31,223 bases of DNA. It comes from an uncultured Bacilli bacterium. Lineage in GTDB: Bacteria > Bacillota_I > Bacilli_A > RF39 > UBA660. Positions 31,153 through 31,223 of the stretch are shown here, one piece after another. The stretch lies in NCBI GenBank assembly GCA_947628105.1, contig CANQYN010000003.1, forward strand, positions 1-31,223, given 5' to 3'. Each line of letters starts with the position of its first letter. Within the stretch, counting starts at the first letter, position 1. The translations under genes and the position numbers were made by a program. Under the pieces are notes generated by a model. The model made no database searches and was not told the origin of the DNA. It saw nothing but the letters and a program-made list of their open reading frames with translations.

Positions 31153-31223
31153 GATTGGGACTTTGTCAATAATTTGGACACTATTTAGAGGGGGTATTGG
31201 AAGAAATAAATTGATTTTCAAAT
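31153..31223. other. non-coding end of window, origin unclear
   Basis: The last 71 bases hold no gene. They include TTTGTCAATAATTTGGACAC followed by a G-rich stretch. The segment has the look of an insertion-sequence end, but the window stops before that can be tested. Confidence 0.2.

Overview
The window comes from a low-G+C, AT-rich Gram-positive chromosome. TGA, TAA and TAG all act as stops, so this is the standard bacterial code and not the Mycoplasma code. Gene order resembles Bacilli in two places: lexA / small SOS gene / transketolase, and yqfC-yqfD-ybeY-dgkA-era-yqzL-recO. The sporulation-family genes yqfC and yqfD, the D-Ala-D-Ala ligase and the M23 peptidase indicate a walled bacterium of a spore-forming (or formerly spore-forming) lineage. 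An uncultured gut-type member of the Bacilli (RF39 or Erysipelotrichia-like) fits, but that placement is inference.

Layout. 1-700: a small leftward unknown gene, divergent from an XRE-type regulator, with a palindromic operator candidate between them. 784-4101: an anchored six-cysteine protein, a thioredoxin-like CPWC lipoprotein, and a Zn/Cd/Pb-type P1B ATPase. 4154-6522: queH, a coiled-coil lipoprotein, a small membrane protein and a zinc-ribbon membrane protein. 6550-7449: lexA, divergent from a 47-residue membrane peptide whose promoter carries a near-consensus LexA box. 7515-9479: transketolase. 9579-15823: two large repeat-rich envelope proteins with near-identical leaders, then an envelope LysM/G5/M23 peptidase. 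15858-21948: YbaK-type deacylase, mutL, and a 1235-residue protein built of nine ~95-residue repeats. 21961-31140: a short leftward coiled-coil gene, then a rightward run of housekeeping genes: rnhB, an MBL hydrolase, yqfC, yqfD, a broken ybeY, dgkA, era, yqzL, a DUF1653 gene, recO, an alpha/beta hydrolase, ddl, lspA and an RluD-type synthase.

The DNA-repair genes (lexA, mutL, recO) and the envelope genes (dgkA, ddl, lspA, M23 peptidase) account for much of the window. The most interesting parts are the SOS peptide at the yneA/sosA position, the mutL-linked repeat protein, the pair of surface proteins whose Shine-Dalgarno lies in a conserved leader hairpin, and the frame-broken ybeY. No tRNA, rRNA, CRISPR array or complete insertion sequence was seen. 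No gene-free stretch reaches 300 bases. All family assignments were made by reading motifs, without database searches.
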